Assembly (NCBI GenBank): GCA_022393335.1
Contig: JAJEKB010020897.1
Coordinates: forward strand, 60,501 to 124,500
From: Macrotrachela quadricornifera
Lineage: Eukaryota > Rotifera > Eurotatoria > Philodinida > Philodinidae
Length of the DNA stretch: 64,000 nucleotides
Reading direction: 5' to 3'
The translations under genes and the position numbers were made by a program. The notes beneath the pieces are model-generated. The model was given only the letters and a program-made list of their open reading frames with translations, made no database searches and was not told the origin of the DNA. Shown piece after piece: positions 1 to 10,576 of the stretch (within the stretch, counting starts at the first letter, position 1; the number at the start of each line of letters is the position of its first letter).

Positions 1-25
1 GTAACTGCATTTTTACTTCATACAG

Positions 26-2737
26 TTACTTACTGCAATTGATCTTATCAGATGTGAAATCGATGATAGTAAAGTACAACTTCTTGCTGATTTATTGCGT
101 AATCATAGAGTATGTCGAATCTATTAGTCAACACTTATCATTCATATTGAAATCTTCTTATAGACACTCAAATTTTTGGATCTTAGTGGCAATCTAATCG
201 ATAATTTAGGTGCACATATACTAGCTGATGCATTGCGCGACAATAAAGTAAATATAGTTTTCTCCTGTACGAAAAATTTTTTCAGTAGTTTGGTTTTTGA
301 CTTCGAATAGGTACTGATTAAACTCAATATGAAGCGAAATATTGGTCGAGATTGTGTGGCTGTTGGAGCTGGAATAAGTATACGAAATGACAAAGTAGAT
401 CTTGATAGATACCATATATATATTACGTTATTTGCTCATATAGACGGTAACCATTATGAATCTTAGCGGTCAAGAAATCACTAATTATGGGATCAAATAC
501 ATATCTGATGAATTGTGCAATAATGAAGTAATTTATATGGTTTCTTTATTTTTTGTTACAAAATATTGATTTTATTATCATAGACACTCAGAATTCTGGA
601 TCTGAGTTACAATGAAATTGGCAATAGAGGAGTTCAATATTTAGCTTATGCATTAGAAAATAATAAGGTATTTTCTATCAATCATGTATTTGTCTCTTAT
701 TGATCCTAGAAATATTATAGACACTGATGAAATTACATCTATTCGGCAATTGTATTGGACGCGAAGGAGTAGAATATTTGGCTCAAAGTTTACATTTTAA
801 TAAAGTATAATTTGATGTGTTTGATCATTTCTTAATCAATTCTTTGTTTCAAAGACACTCATTACATTAACTATTGGTGGAAATCCAATCGGAAAACAAG
901 GAATTGAACGTATTTTTTATCGATTAAAATATAATTCAGTAAGTTTTACATCACTAACTAGTATTGAATACATTTGTTCTCAATCTTTGAGATATCCATC
1001 ATACCAGAACTCGGTTGGAATTGTGTCGGAGCGATTGGCAAAGAATATTTGATTCGTGCATTTCAAAATGATTCAGTAAGAGCGTATTCTACTGATTCTC
1101 TAATATTAATCATTTCATTTATTCAGACCGACACTATTCTAAAATTGGACCACAACCATATTGATGATATTGATGCAAAACATCTCGCAGATATATTACA
1201 AAATAATACAGTAATTATCATTGTTTACAAATATCTATTAAAAATTTCTTTTTATTCACGCAGACTATTACTGTATTAGATCTTAGCTACAACGAAATTA
1301 GTGACCGAGGTCTTAAATATCTAGTCGATGCATTGCAAAACAACAGAGTAATTTATATTAATTCATATTTCTCATAAATCTGTATATTTATTTTTATAGA
1401 TATTAAATACTTTTGATTTACGATACAATCAAATTGAAGAACAAGGAGCTGAATATTTGTATAACCTATTCCGAAAGAATACAGTAAATTTGGTTCAATC
1501 TTCATTTCATTTATCTATATGTTTATTATTTCATAGACATTAAAAAAACTAAAATTAGACGATAATAAAAATGATTTTGTTACTATTGTTGCAATTTCTA
1601 TTTCATTACGAAATAACGAAGTAAATAAATTTCGTCTTTTATACATTTGTTTTATTGTATGTAGACACAATCTATTCTGATACCAAAGGTAAATTTGTCT
1701 ACGGACAAAGCATTACAACTTATACTAAAAGAAATACAAAAGAAATTGGTATTCAATATTATTTTGATTTTTCGTATTCATCTATCAAAATCTTCTTTCA
1801 TACAGACACTCGTTACAATTGATTTAAGAGAAAATAATCTTGGAGATAAAGGAGTTAAACGATTAACAGACGCATTACAATATCATAAGGTTATTGTCTG
1901 TTCATTCTCATTCTTTCCTATTTGTTTTTTAATGATCATAGACATTAAACGAATTATCTCTTACCTACAATAAAATTAGTGCTAAAGGCATTCAATATTT
2001 AACAAGTATTATTCAAAATCAAAAAGTAATTCAATATCAAACATTTTCTTTTTAATATTATTTTTCTTTCACAGACACTCACAAAATTAGTACTTATTGG
2101 AAATAATATCGGAGATGATGGAATAGAATATTTAGCAGAAATATTACGTAACAATATGGTTTGTTGTTTTTTATTTGAAAAAAATCTCATTTATATATTT
2201 GTGATAATTATATTAGACACTTACTACTCTTAATCTTCGAGATAATAATATAACAGAAAAAGGTACAAAGTATTTGGCTGATGCAATATCTATTAATAAG
2301 GTGATTTTCAATTTCATAATTATTTTTGATATTATTGTATCATTTATAGTTATATATTTTTTTTCTTAGGTATTGAAAATAATTCATCTTGGTTCAAATG
2401 AAATTGGAAATCAAGGAGTAAAATATCTCATTGATATTTTGCAAAATAAGGATGTAATGATTAATATTTTGTTTTTTTTAATTTATATTTATTTTCCTTT
2501 ATCATAGTGTCCTCCTACAATATATGTTGAACTGAAAGAAATTTCATATGAAATTCAAATTCTTGCAGAGAAATTACAAACTAATAGAGTAATTATCAAC
2601 TAAAATATTCTTTTCAAATTCATCTCTTCTATATGTAGGTATTAATCATACAATGCATTAATGACATTGAGTGTACTAACTCATCTAGTCAACCTCTGTC
2701 GATATATGGCAGAAATGATGCTAATTTATTAAAATGA
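26..2737 (+). CDS. RNI/NLRC3-type leucine-rich-repeat protein, 3' part of gene (20 exons)
   Basis: The gene enters from the left edge, so its start is outside the window. Exons seen: 26-109, 164-247, 311-394, 444-527, 584-667, 721-804, 855-938, 992-1075, 1127-1210, 1264-1347, 1400-1483, 1537-1620, 1665-1748, 1806-1889, 1942-2025, 2075-2158, 2217-2300, 2370-2453, 2508-2588 and 2639-2737 (TGA stop). Eighteen are exactly 84 nt and all are phase 0. Each encodes one 28-residue repeat of the ribonuclease-inhibitor type, for example TLKFLDLSGNLIDNLGAHIL followed by ADAL and an N-K end. Introns are 45-70 nt with GT..AG. No frame is broken, although several repeats (444-527, 1665-1748, 2508-2588) have lost much of the LxxLxLxxN core. 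Such repeats form a curved horseshoe used for protein binding. Any N-terminal NACHT or other effector domain would lie upstream, so the function is unknown. The terminal exon is a short non-repeat tail. Confidence 0.85.
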
Positions 2738-3159
2738 TATACTATATAAAGGCTGTATAGAACTTTTTTTAATCTTGAAAGAATTTACTTTTCAATGAAT
2801 ACATTTCCTATGTATATATATCATTCTGATATTGAATAGATTTCATTGATTAATTTTTATATAGAAGATTTTAAATCAACAATAAATAAGAAATATAATT
2901 CATACTATGACTCATTGACATGTATCCACATTTTTTATCCTTTTTTCCTGTTTATGTTGGAAAAAATAACATGTTTATAAAAATGTTCTTAATCAGCAAT
3001 TTCAAAATCACTCTTTTTCGTTACATTTTATAATGTCATGTTCTAGAACATTATACTTTGATAGCATATATATAGATAAGAAGTCGTTCGCTCTCAGCTT
3101 ATCTGTACTGCACCCGACTGCAAATTGTGATAAAATTTGATTTCAGTTGTAAAAACAAG
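2738..3159. other. Intergenic, no gene seen
   Basis: AT-rich spacer between the LRR stop codon and the mariner relic. No open frame or repeat was recognised. Its right part may hold the non-coding 5' end of the mariner element, but no terminal inverted repeat pair could be matched. Confidence 0.5.
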
Positions 3160-3960
3160 CTATCAAATATGACTAATGAATTTAGTCTATTCTGTAACAG
3201 AATTCGAGTTATTTTGGAAATAGATTAAAGAACAAACTTCGACTAACTTACAGAAGCATTGAAACCTGACGCTTCAACATATTCAATGGTTAAAAAATGG
3301 GCAAAAAGTTTTTATGAAGGAAGTGAAGAATTCACTAATAATTCTCGATCTGGTCGTCCGATTTCAATGCTTACAGATGAAAATATTGAATATGTTCGAT
3401 AGGTTATCGAAGATGATCCTTACTCAACTTTATGGTGATATTATGATTGCAATTGATCTATCTTGTGTTACAATAGAACGAATTATCCATGATCATCTAA
3501 AGATGAGAAAAGTTGTATCACGTTGGGTTATTCATCAACTTACAGATGAACAAAAACCATTTCGAATTTGTCGTCAAAATTTAGAGAAATTCAGAAATGG
3601 AACATAGCAATTATGCGATATTATCACATACAGATTTCTCAGAAGTCAAGCAATTCTATCTGGCTTGGCGAAAATGAACCATGAAGAACCATTATTTATC
3701 GGAACAGATTTGAATCTAAAACATTCTTTTGTTTATTCTTTATAAATCCGCTGGTCCTGTTCTTATACACAAAGTGAATAAAGGCAGGACTATCGATCAC
3801 GACTACTAAATTGAAAGGTTCTCTCCATGCTCATCGAAATGTTGTTAATCATGTAAAAGAGGAAGATATTAAAATAATCCTATATCCACCATAATCATCA
3901 GATTTTGCATCGTCTGACTTTTGGTTAAATGATTATATCAAGAGTAGGTTGGGTGATCAC
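3160..3960 (+). pseudogene. Mariner-family transposase relic
   Basis: Mariner transposases cut and paste their own element at TA dinucleotides. The plus strand encodes recognisable mariner blocks in different frames. First comes a helix-turn-helix region ending in the linker SRSGRPISMLTDENI (about 3343-3390), then a frameshift near 3400. A second block reads IIHDHLKMRKVVSRWVIHQL and then TDEQKPFRICRQNLEKFRNGT (about 3483-3606), matching the conserved WVPHxL-TxxQK region of mariner. Later come a DxxxxH-like stretch (HAHRNVVNHVKEE, about 3829) and a degraded YSPDLAPxDxxLF block (PPxSSDFASSDFWLND, about 3888). Several stops and shifts separate the blocks and part of the catalytic core is missing, so it cannot make an active enzyme. 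The terminal repeats were not identified. Confidence 0.8.
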
Positions 3961-5232
3961 ACAAATTTAATAATGTTATAAGCTTTATTATGTAAATAAA
4001 TAAAATGATGTGATAAGTTAGGTAATTCTAAAAACGGGTAGTTTATAATGGATGGAATGACGTAACAAGCTTAGAATTTATCGGAAAATAATATTTTTAT
4101 ATGATCCCACAAGATTTTGTCATTGGTTTCAAACATACTGTTTTGTAAGAAATAATATAAGATTTATTGCATAAATATATTTGATCATGCACGATATTGA
4201 AACAAGGTCTGACAGGAACGTATAATAATACTGAAACTATAATAAATTTTGAGAGTGAAATTTCATTTTTTTTCTCAAAAAAGATTTCCGCTGCTAAAAA
4301 ATTAACTTATAAAATCATTTTACTGTTTTCCTCTTGGGATGACTGCTCAATCCTACGGAAAAGAATTGAAGGCACCTCTCATTGAAAGAAAAAAAGTGAA
4401 TGATCAACTTCTTCAACAGAGCTACCTTTTTCTACACATTTGCTGATCATTTTGATCAAGCACTAAGGATAATTCATATTCTTTATATTTATGCAAAACT
4501 TAATATATTTTCCATCTCAAATCACCCTTGTGTGTTAAATACCGTATTCTGATTTCGCCTGTTAGCTCTATTCAAATAGTAACAAATGACCTTCGGTGAA
4601 ATATCACTGAACAAATAGAACTAAATTTCAATGCTTTAATTAGTACATCAAATGTTTGTGGTATGTCGCAAAGTGACTGTGATCCGTTTAATGATATTTG
4701 CTAACAAAGATTAAAAAGTGCATGTAACTCATCTATTTTCTTGTGTATAGTTTAAAATATTTTCAGTAATTGTTATCAATCCTTACATATTTTAGGAGAA
4801 AAATATCGGAAAAAAATTATCTTAAAATACTACAGATATATTACGCAAGATATTTATGTTGTTTTTTCTTTGTAAATAGACTCTATAAACCGACAATAGA
4901 AATGTAAGCTTCATGTGATTGGTTGAAAAAAGTTATAAATAGAAAAAATGACATTATATCACTAAACAAATGTTGGAAATTTTTTTATAACAATTACTGT
5001 GAATCATGCTTGGTGTTTCATCATATATTGATATTATTGCGTTCTTCACTTAACAATCGTCGTAAGCAAAGAGAAGAGAACGACATAGTATAAATTTATT
5101 CTTTGCACATGGCAATGTGTTCTGTTGCATTCTGATTGTCGTAGGCTTTTTTCTTGTTTTTTTTTCTTTGTGATCAAGCAACATACCTACTTTTGTAACG
5201 CTTTTAAACTTGATTGAAAGTTTGTTCATAAA
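3961..5232. other. Intergenic / likely 5' flank of the carrier gene
   Basis: About 1.3 kb of AT-rich DNA. A 62-codon open frame at 4197-4385 has no recognisable features. The part just before 5233 is presumably promoter and leader of the carrier gene, but no specific motif was identified. Confidence 0.4.
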
Positions 5233-6114
5233 ATGGAGCAATGGGATCGTACCTTTCAATTATTGATCTCAGCTGCTATTGGTGTTAGTAGAACAATTGG
5301 TGGTCTTCCACTTGAACATCCTTTAGATACAATTCGTACACGATGGCAAGCAAATCCCACACATTCTCGCAATGCTTTCGAAGTAGCTCGAGAAATTTAT
5401 AAATCAAAAGGTTTTCTTGGCTTTTATTCTGGTGCTATCCCAAATACAACTCGACGTGCTATTAAACAAATATATCGTTGGCCAATGATGTTGTTCTTTC
5501 CTAATTTCTATCGAAGTCATGTTTTACCTGATCACATACAAAAACATTATCCTCGCTTACCAAAAATCCTTACTGGTCTTTCCATAGCTAATTTTGAAAT
5601 CCTTGTTATTAATCCTCTCGAACGTCTCAAAGTTTGGCTTATGACTAGTCCTAAACGTATTAATCTGCTTGAATTCTTTCGACAGCATGTAAATTCTCGT
5701 CAAATTTTTCGAGAATTATATCGAGGTACATCCGCCGTCTTCTATCGTCAAAATGTTTCTTGGGTAACATTTTTATATACTGATGAATTGATTAAAACAA
5801 AATTTCGTGAATATAAACAAACACAAGAATTAACTCATATCGATCTGTTTATAGTAGGAATGATGGTAGGTTTAGTCAACACAGGCGCAATAATGCCATT
5901 TGATTATATTAAAACACAAAAACAAAAATTTTTTCAAAATAATCAATCAATGATAGATATTTTTAAAACCACTTTAAAACAAGAAGGAATAACTCGGTTC
6001 TACGTTGGATGGAAAGTATACCTTATTCAATATGCAATTGTTGCTATACTAACGGTTAATGTATTGGATAGATTGGAACAAAGTTTTAAAAACTCATCGA
6101 CAAATAAAACCTAG
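5233..6114 (+). CDS. Mitochondrial carrier family (SLC25-like) protein, intronless
   Basis: A single-exon gene of 293 residues, the normal length for the family, with a good start context (AAAATGG). Members are six-helix transporters of the mitochondrial inner membrane built from three repeats of about 100 residues. All three signature motifs (PxDxx[KR]) are visible. Repeat 1 has HPLDTIRTRWQ (near residue 32), repeat 2 has NPLERLKVWL (near 129, with E in place of D) and repeat 3 has MPFDYIKTQKQ (near 223). Each is followed by the expected helix plus a GFxGFYxG-like turn (GFLGFYSGAIP in repeat 1, YRGTSAVFYRQ in repeat 2, ITRFYVGWKVY in repeat 3). The substrate cannot be told from the sequence. 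Lack of introns is notable because the other carrier here (40.7-41.9 kb) has them, so this one could be a retrocopy or may simply have lost its introns. Confidence 0.85.
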   Translation: MEQWDRTFQLLISAAIGVSRTIGGLPLEHPLDTIRTRWQANPTHSRNAFEVAREIYKSKGFLGFYSGAIPNTTRRAIKQIYRWPMMLFFPNFYRSHVLPDHIQKHYPRLPKILTGLSIANFEILVINPLERLKVWLMTSPKRINLLEFFRQHVNSRQIFRELYRGTSAVFYRQNVSWVTFLYTDELIKTKFREYKQTQELTHIDLFIVGMMVGLVNTGAIMPFDYIKTQKQKFFQNNQSMIDIFKTTLKQEGITRFYVGWKVYLIQYAIVAILTVNVLDRLEQSFKNSSTNKT

Positions 6115-6181
6115 TTGTTCTGTATATAATTGCATAATTATAAATAAAAGATGACACACTAAGGTAAAATGCATCGCATAG

Positions 6182-6223
6182 ATCGTGTTTTACAACACCA
6201 TGTGTAACATGGTAAAACACGAT
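6182..6223. repeat. Perfect 12-bp stem hairpin downstream of carrier gene
   Basis: ATCGTGTTTTAC at 6182-6193 pairs with GTAAAACACGAT at 6212-6223 around an 18-nt loop that holds a second small inverted pair (CCATG/CATGG). It lies about 70 nt after the carrier stop codon. It could be a 3' UTR structure or the relic of a small palindromic element; nothing distinguishes these. Confidence 0.7.
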
Positions 6224-7047
6224 ATGAAGCACTTGTTGCGATACAGTTTTTGGCGGCACATCCACTGTATTTAAATCCAATTAACAATATCTATTATTGA
6301 AGTTCAAAACGATAAGAACTTAAGATCTAGTCATCTCGAACTAATCAGTTGTTGATCAAATCACTTAGATAATTCATAAAATATACTAATGGATCAGGGC
6401 ATTAAGTCAATAGCAGACTAGATGTTATTTAGAGACGGTCTACGAGGCACTCAAGAAATCGTAACAGAAGAAAATTTTTGACCTGTCTTTTTTTGTGATC
6501 ACAAATGAGAGCATGTAAAGAAACTTCTGAATCCTACATTTTAGCCTTCTCTGACTAGTTTTTCTCATTACATGTGAAAGAAATATTGGAAGGGCGCCAA
6601 AGCTTCTCTAACTATCGGATGTCTCAGAAAAAATTCTCTACAAAATCATTTATGACTAAGTCTAAAAACTCTTAGATATATTTAAGAAAAGATGAAAAAA
6701 GCTATAAAAAATGCAGTGATGTTTGAACTAGTTTTTTTTTGTCAAATATTAACACAGCACCTGTATGTAGTTCACATCAAAATTAATATATTAAAGATAA
6801 TGGTAGAATATTCTTTCTTCGATTTAAATTTTTTTCTCCATTGAAAAATACATCTTTTAACATTTTAAAGTTCTTTCAATAAGTGTTTCTCTGTGAAAAA
6901 AATATTTCGAAGATTTCGTTAATGAATTTAAAATAAAATATACTAAACATATGTTCCTTTACTCATTAATATAAAATACAGCTGATTTAATTCCCATTTA
7001 AATACGTTTTCTTCTTAAATAATGCTTAAAATTGTAAAATACTAAAA
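6224..7047. other. Intergenic, no gene seen
   Basis: AT-rich DNA with scattered short open frames only. The last 100 nt are presumably the 5' flank of the next gene. Confidence 0.4.
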
Positions 7048-8700
7048 ATGCAACGATTATTATACACTTTTATAATATATTTATTAACTAATGCAATAGA
7101 ATCTAAAAAGTTATGTTCAACTAATACTGAAAAAAGAGACATATCTTCATCAATTCGACATAGACATGGTCTTTTTGAAACAAATCAATTAAATCTAATT
7201 GAAAAACAAGATAATAATCAATTTCGAAATTCGCAAATAGAATGGATACGAAATGTAACATATCAATCACAATTTGTTGCAGTAACAACATATGATCAAG
7301 ATGTTATTTTATCAGAATATGAATATACTCCAATAAGTGGTTTACGTATTGCTCGTGTAACACCGGAAAATCAAGTTATTTGGAATCATACATATGATTT
7401 AACACCTCAATCATCAATTGTTATTGTTCATAAAAAAATCGAAACAATTTGGTTTGCTCAATATTCACAATCTACTAATTTCTCACATTTAATTGGTATT
7501 CATGCAATAAATGGAAGTGTTCGATATAATTTTACAATATTAAATTATATTAAATTTCAAATAGATATTCAATCATCATATGTATGTGCAATATCTTATG
7601 ATTATCGTTGGTTAACACCTAATTTTACATTACAATGTTTTGATGTATTATTACCAAAAAAACAATTATTATGGATAACAAATTTAACAATGGGAGATAG
7701 AGTAAGCACATATAATGCATTTGTTTCATCTCCAGGAATAAATTCAAAAATTAAACGTGTTTATATATCAACAATGCCTGGTTTTATTTATCCAACTGGC
7801 TATGGAAATAATTCTCTTATTGGAATAAATCTTATTACAGGAAAATTAATTTATCAAAATTGGTTATATACAGCTGAACATTGGTTATCAATTGGTCATC
7901 CATTATCATCAGCAAATAATGATGGAATTGTTTATTTATCAGGACGAACATTAATGGCATTTAATGGAGAAAATGGAACATTAAGATATTTAAGAGCACG
8001 ACCAGCAACATATGATGAACGTGTTGATAGTGCAATTAATGATACAAGTATTATTAATATTAATTATTTAGGTGATTTTACATATCGACAAGTTTTATCA
8101 TTATGGGATGGTGATAAAGGACAATTATTATGGAATATTAGTGTACCAAATAATAATTTCTATGTAAATTATCCAGTAACTACAAGTGTTCGTACAAGTG
8201 ATTATTTACATTTAACTGCACAAGATAATTTTATTATTGGTCGTTTACCATCATCAAATAAAGCAGTTTGGACATTTAATACATCAGTAGCACAAGGTCG
8301 TGTAGCACGTATTGGTGTTACTAATGAAACACTTTTTGTTGTAGTTGTTTATTATGAACATCAAGAATTATGGAAAATTTCATTACCAAAATTATTTATT
8401 CAACAAAAAGAAAATAATTTATTTTCATCAAATTATACACAATGTAATTCATATTGTAATAATTATACGGATTGTCTTTCATATTCTTGTGGTAAATGTG
8501 TTAATAATCATTGTATTATGGCTGATAATTTTCCAAGTTCATGTCAAAATGAAGGTGATTGTAATCAAATGATTACAACATGTCTTAATGGATATTGTCG
8601 AACAATGTGGCCAGATTGTGGAGGACAATGTAATGGTTATTGGACAAAATGTTATTCTGTTGATTGTCAACGTTGTAATGGATTTGAATGTGAATCTTAA
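7048..8700 (+). CDS. Secreted PQQ-like beta-propeller protein with Cys-rich tail
   Basis: An intronless gene of 550 residues. The N-terminus (MQRLLYTFIIYLLTNAIES) is a signal peptide. The body, about residues 60-460, consists of beta-strand repeats such as TPENQVIWNHTYDL, HAINGSVRYNF, NLITGKLIYQNWLY and WDGDKGQLLWNISVP. These carry the D/N-G-x-x-x-W pattern of quinoprotein-like (PQQ/BamB-type) propellers. There are many N-glycosylation sequons (NVT, NHT, NFS, NGS, NLT, NNS, NGT, NDT, NIS, NTS), as expected for an extracellular protein. The last ~90 residues form a compact domain with about 16 cysteines, starting CNSYCNNYTDCLSYSCGKC. No membrane anchor is seen. Codons are strongly A/T-ending. 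Cofactor binding cannot be inferred and the biological role is unknown. Confidence 0.75.
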   Translation: MQRLLYTFIIYLLTNAIESKKLCSTNTEKRDISSSIRHRHGLFETNQLNLIEKQDNNQFRNSQIEWIRNVTYQSQFVAVTTYDQDVILSEYEYTPISGLRIARVTPENQVIWNHTYDLTPQSSIVIVHKKIETIWFAQYSQSTNFSHLIGIHAINGSVRYNFTILNYIKFQIDIQSSYVCAISYDYRWLTPNFTLQCFDVLLPKKQLLWITNLTMGDRVSTYNAFVSSPGINSKIKRVYISTMPGFIYPTGYGNNSLIGINLITGKLIYQNWLYTAEHWLSIGHPLSSANNDGIVYLSGRTLMAFNGENGTLRYLRARPATYDERVDSAINDTSIININYLGDFTYRQVLSLWDGDKGQLLWNISVPNNNFYVNYPVTTSVRTSDYLHLTAQDNFIIGRLPSSNKAVWTFNTSVAQGRVARIGVTNETLFVVVVYYEHQELWKISLPKLFIQQKENNLFSSNYTQCNSYCNNYTDCLSYSCGKCVNNHCIMADNFPSSCQNEGDCNQMITTCLNGYCRTMWPDCGGQCNGYWTKCYSVDCQRCNGFECES

Positions 8701-9148
8701 ATTTTTCTTATTTTATCAATATGCTCTAATTTACTTTATATGTTTTATCGAACTATTGTATTAATAAGAGAAAAAAATATTTTTATTAGATTTTAGATAT
8801 TATTATACGTCATCCTTTATTGTATACTACATGGTTAGTTAGTCAATAAAAATGAACGATAACGTATTCAGATAAATAACGAAAACACTGTCATTGTTAC
8901 AAGTGAAAAGATACATTTTATTTTATTCTTTCATTTTTGTTGATTGGTGAAAAATACTGATACTTATATATGAGGGAATAAAGTATTTTATTAACAATTT
9001 ATGGAAGATGAGATTTTTGTAAGATTCAATTCAGCAAAACTATATGTATTGAAGTATTTTGTTAAACCATTTTTAAAGTACGTCACTAGCGAACTAACTA
9101 AGATCATGTGAAGGAACGATGCGTTTGTTTTCTTTTCACATACTTACT
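8701..9148. other. Intergenic, no gene seen
   Basis: 3' flank of the propeller gene followed by AT-rich spacer. Nothing recognisable. Confidence 0.4.
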
Positions 9149-10576
9149 TAAGAGTGTCCACAAGTGGATCGAAAATCACGCTATATATCGAAGTACTCGA
9201 TAAATTTTTAATTTTTGATTTGATACTCCCATTTTGTTCGACATCATCTAAAACCTCTAAATATAAATTTTTAGCGCATTTGAATGAGTTGGTGAAAAGT
9301 TAACTCAATTTTACTGTCAGGCACTCGCGAAATCATTTGAAAAATATTTTCAAAAATCATCCATATAAAGTCAAAACTTTTTCAACAACATAAAACTAAC
9401 GAAATATTTCGTCTAATATACCAAAAGATAGAGTATCAAAAGCTGAACAAAATTATCTATTTACATATGATATTATCATGAGCAGTTCGGTAGGTATATA
9501 GGAAATACTTTTCATGTATGCTCATACTTTGAGTGAAATTTGAGTAGATTTTTTGAAGTATATTGACTGGCATTCATTCATTTCATAAACGCCTAAGTTG
9601 AATTTGATATATGTTCTACAGCTTTTTTCCTTTACAAAAATGGTACGCTTGGGATGAAACAGAGCTCACAATGTTGACCAAATGAGCAGAATTTTTACAA
9701 AATTTTTTTTATAAATGTTTTTTTAATGAAAAATAGAAAGATTAGTATATTTATAAGATTCCTAAAAATATTTCATGTATGAATATGTCATGTCTCTAAG
9801 AAGATATATTCTATATAAACGGAAGAATCAATACTGATTATATAATTTATGAAGGTAAAGTCCGTTGTCAATGTTGAATTGTCATAACAACATGAAAGAT
9901 TATACATACGAATTTTAGGAATCAAATTATTCAACTAATTTTCTTTCTGTCCCTTAAATCATCTATTTGATCAAATGCAACACGTTAGATATACTAGAGA
10001 AAAGAAAAGTCGGCAGGAAGAAAAAACTAACTTTAGACATATGCACTTGATGTGTTTCTTTTCTTTCATGCTACTCTTTACCTCATATAATCGTAAAACA
10101 GTACAAAATCACACTATAAAATTTGATCCATTAGTAAACATTGGCTACTTATTTTTCTATCTTCATAGACTACATATACATTAAAAAACGCTTATGACAG
10201 TACCCAGTACACTCAGCATATTAAATAACCTAACAAAACTATTATATTATTAATGTAAAATAATTTATAAAAAAATGTTGTAAAAATTCTGTTCATTTGG
10301 TCAACACTGCGAGCTCTGTTTCATCCCAAGGGTACCATTTTTGTAAAGGAAATAAGCTGTACGATATATATCAAATTCAGCTTAGGCGTTTATGAATTGA
10401 ATGAATGCCTGACAGTAAAATTGAGTTAACTTTTCAACAACCCATTCAAATGCGCTAAAAATTTATATTTAGAGGTTTTAGATGATGTCGAACAAAATGG
10501 GAATATCAAATAAAAATAAAAAATTTATCGAGTGCTTCGAATTCTCGGTGGTTTCTCATGGATCCTCTCTTAAGGA
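9149..10576. mobile_element. Large inverted-repeat (foldback/MITE-like) element, non-autonomous
   Basis: The left arm (about 9149-9322 continued at 9569-9720) is the inverted, slightly diverged copy of the right arm (about 10260-10576). Matching landmarks are TCGACATCATCTAAAACCTC near 9238 versus GAGGTTTTAGATGATGTCGA near 10471, and GGGATGAAACAGAGCTC near 9650 versus GAGCTCTGTTTCATCCC near 10310. The outer 30 nt match only weakly, so the ends are approximate. The spacer 9720-10260 has no convincing gene; the 69-codon frame at 9975 shows no family features. No target duplication was found. Confidence 0.75.
9324..9568. mobile_element. ~245-bp insertion inside the left arm of the inverted repeat
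   Basis: The right arm is continuous across the sequence CTGTCAGGCATTCATTC (in complement), whereas the left arm is interrupted there. The tract runs from after ...TGTCAGGCA (9323) to ...GACTGGCA (9572), where the homology resumes. The repeated GGCA at both junctions may be a 4-bp target duplication. The inserted tract itself has no recognised coding content. Confidence 0.55.
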
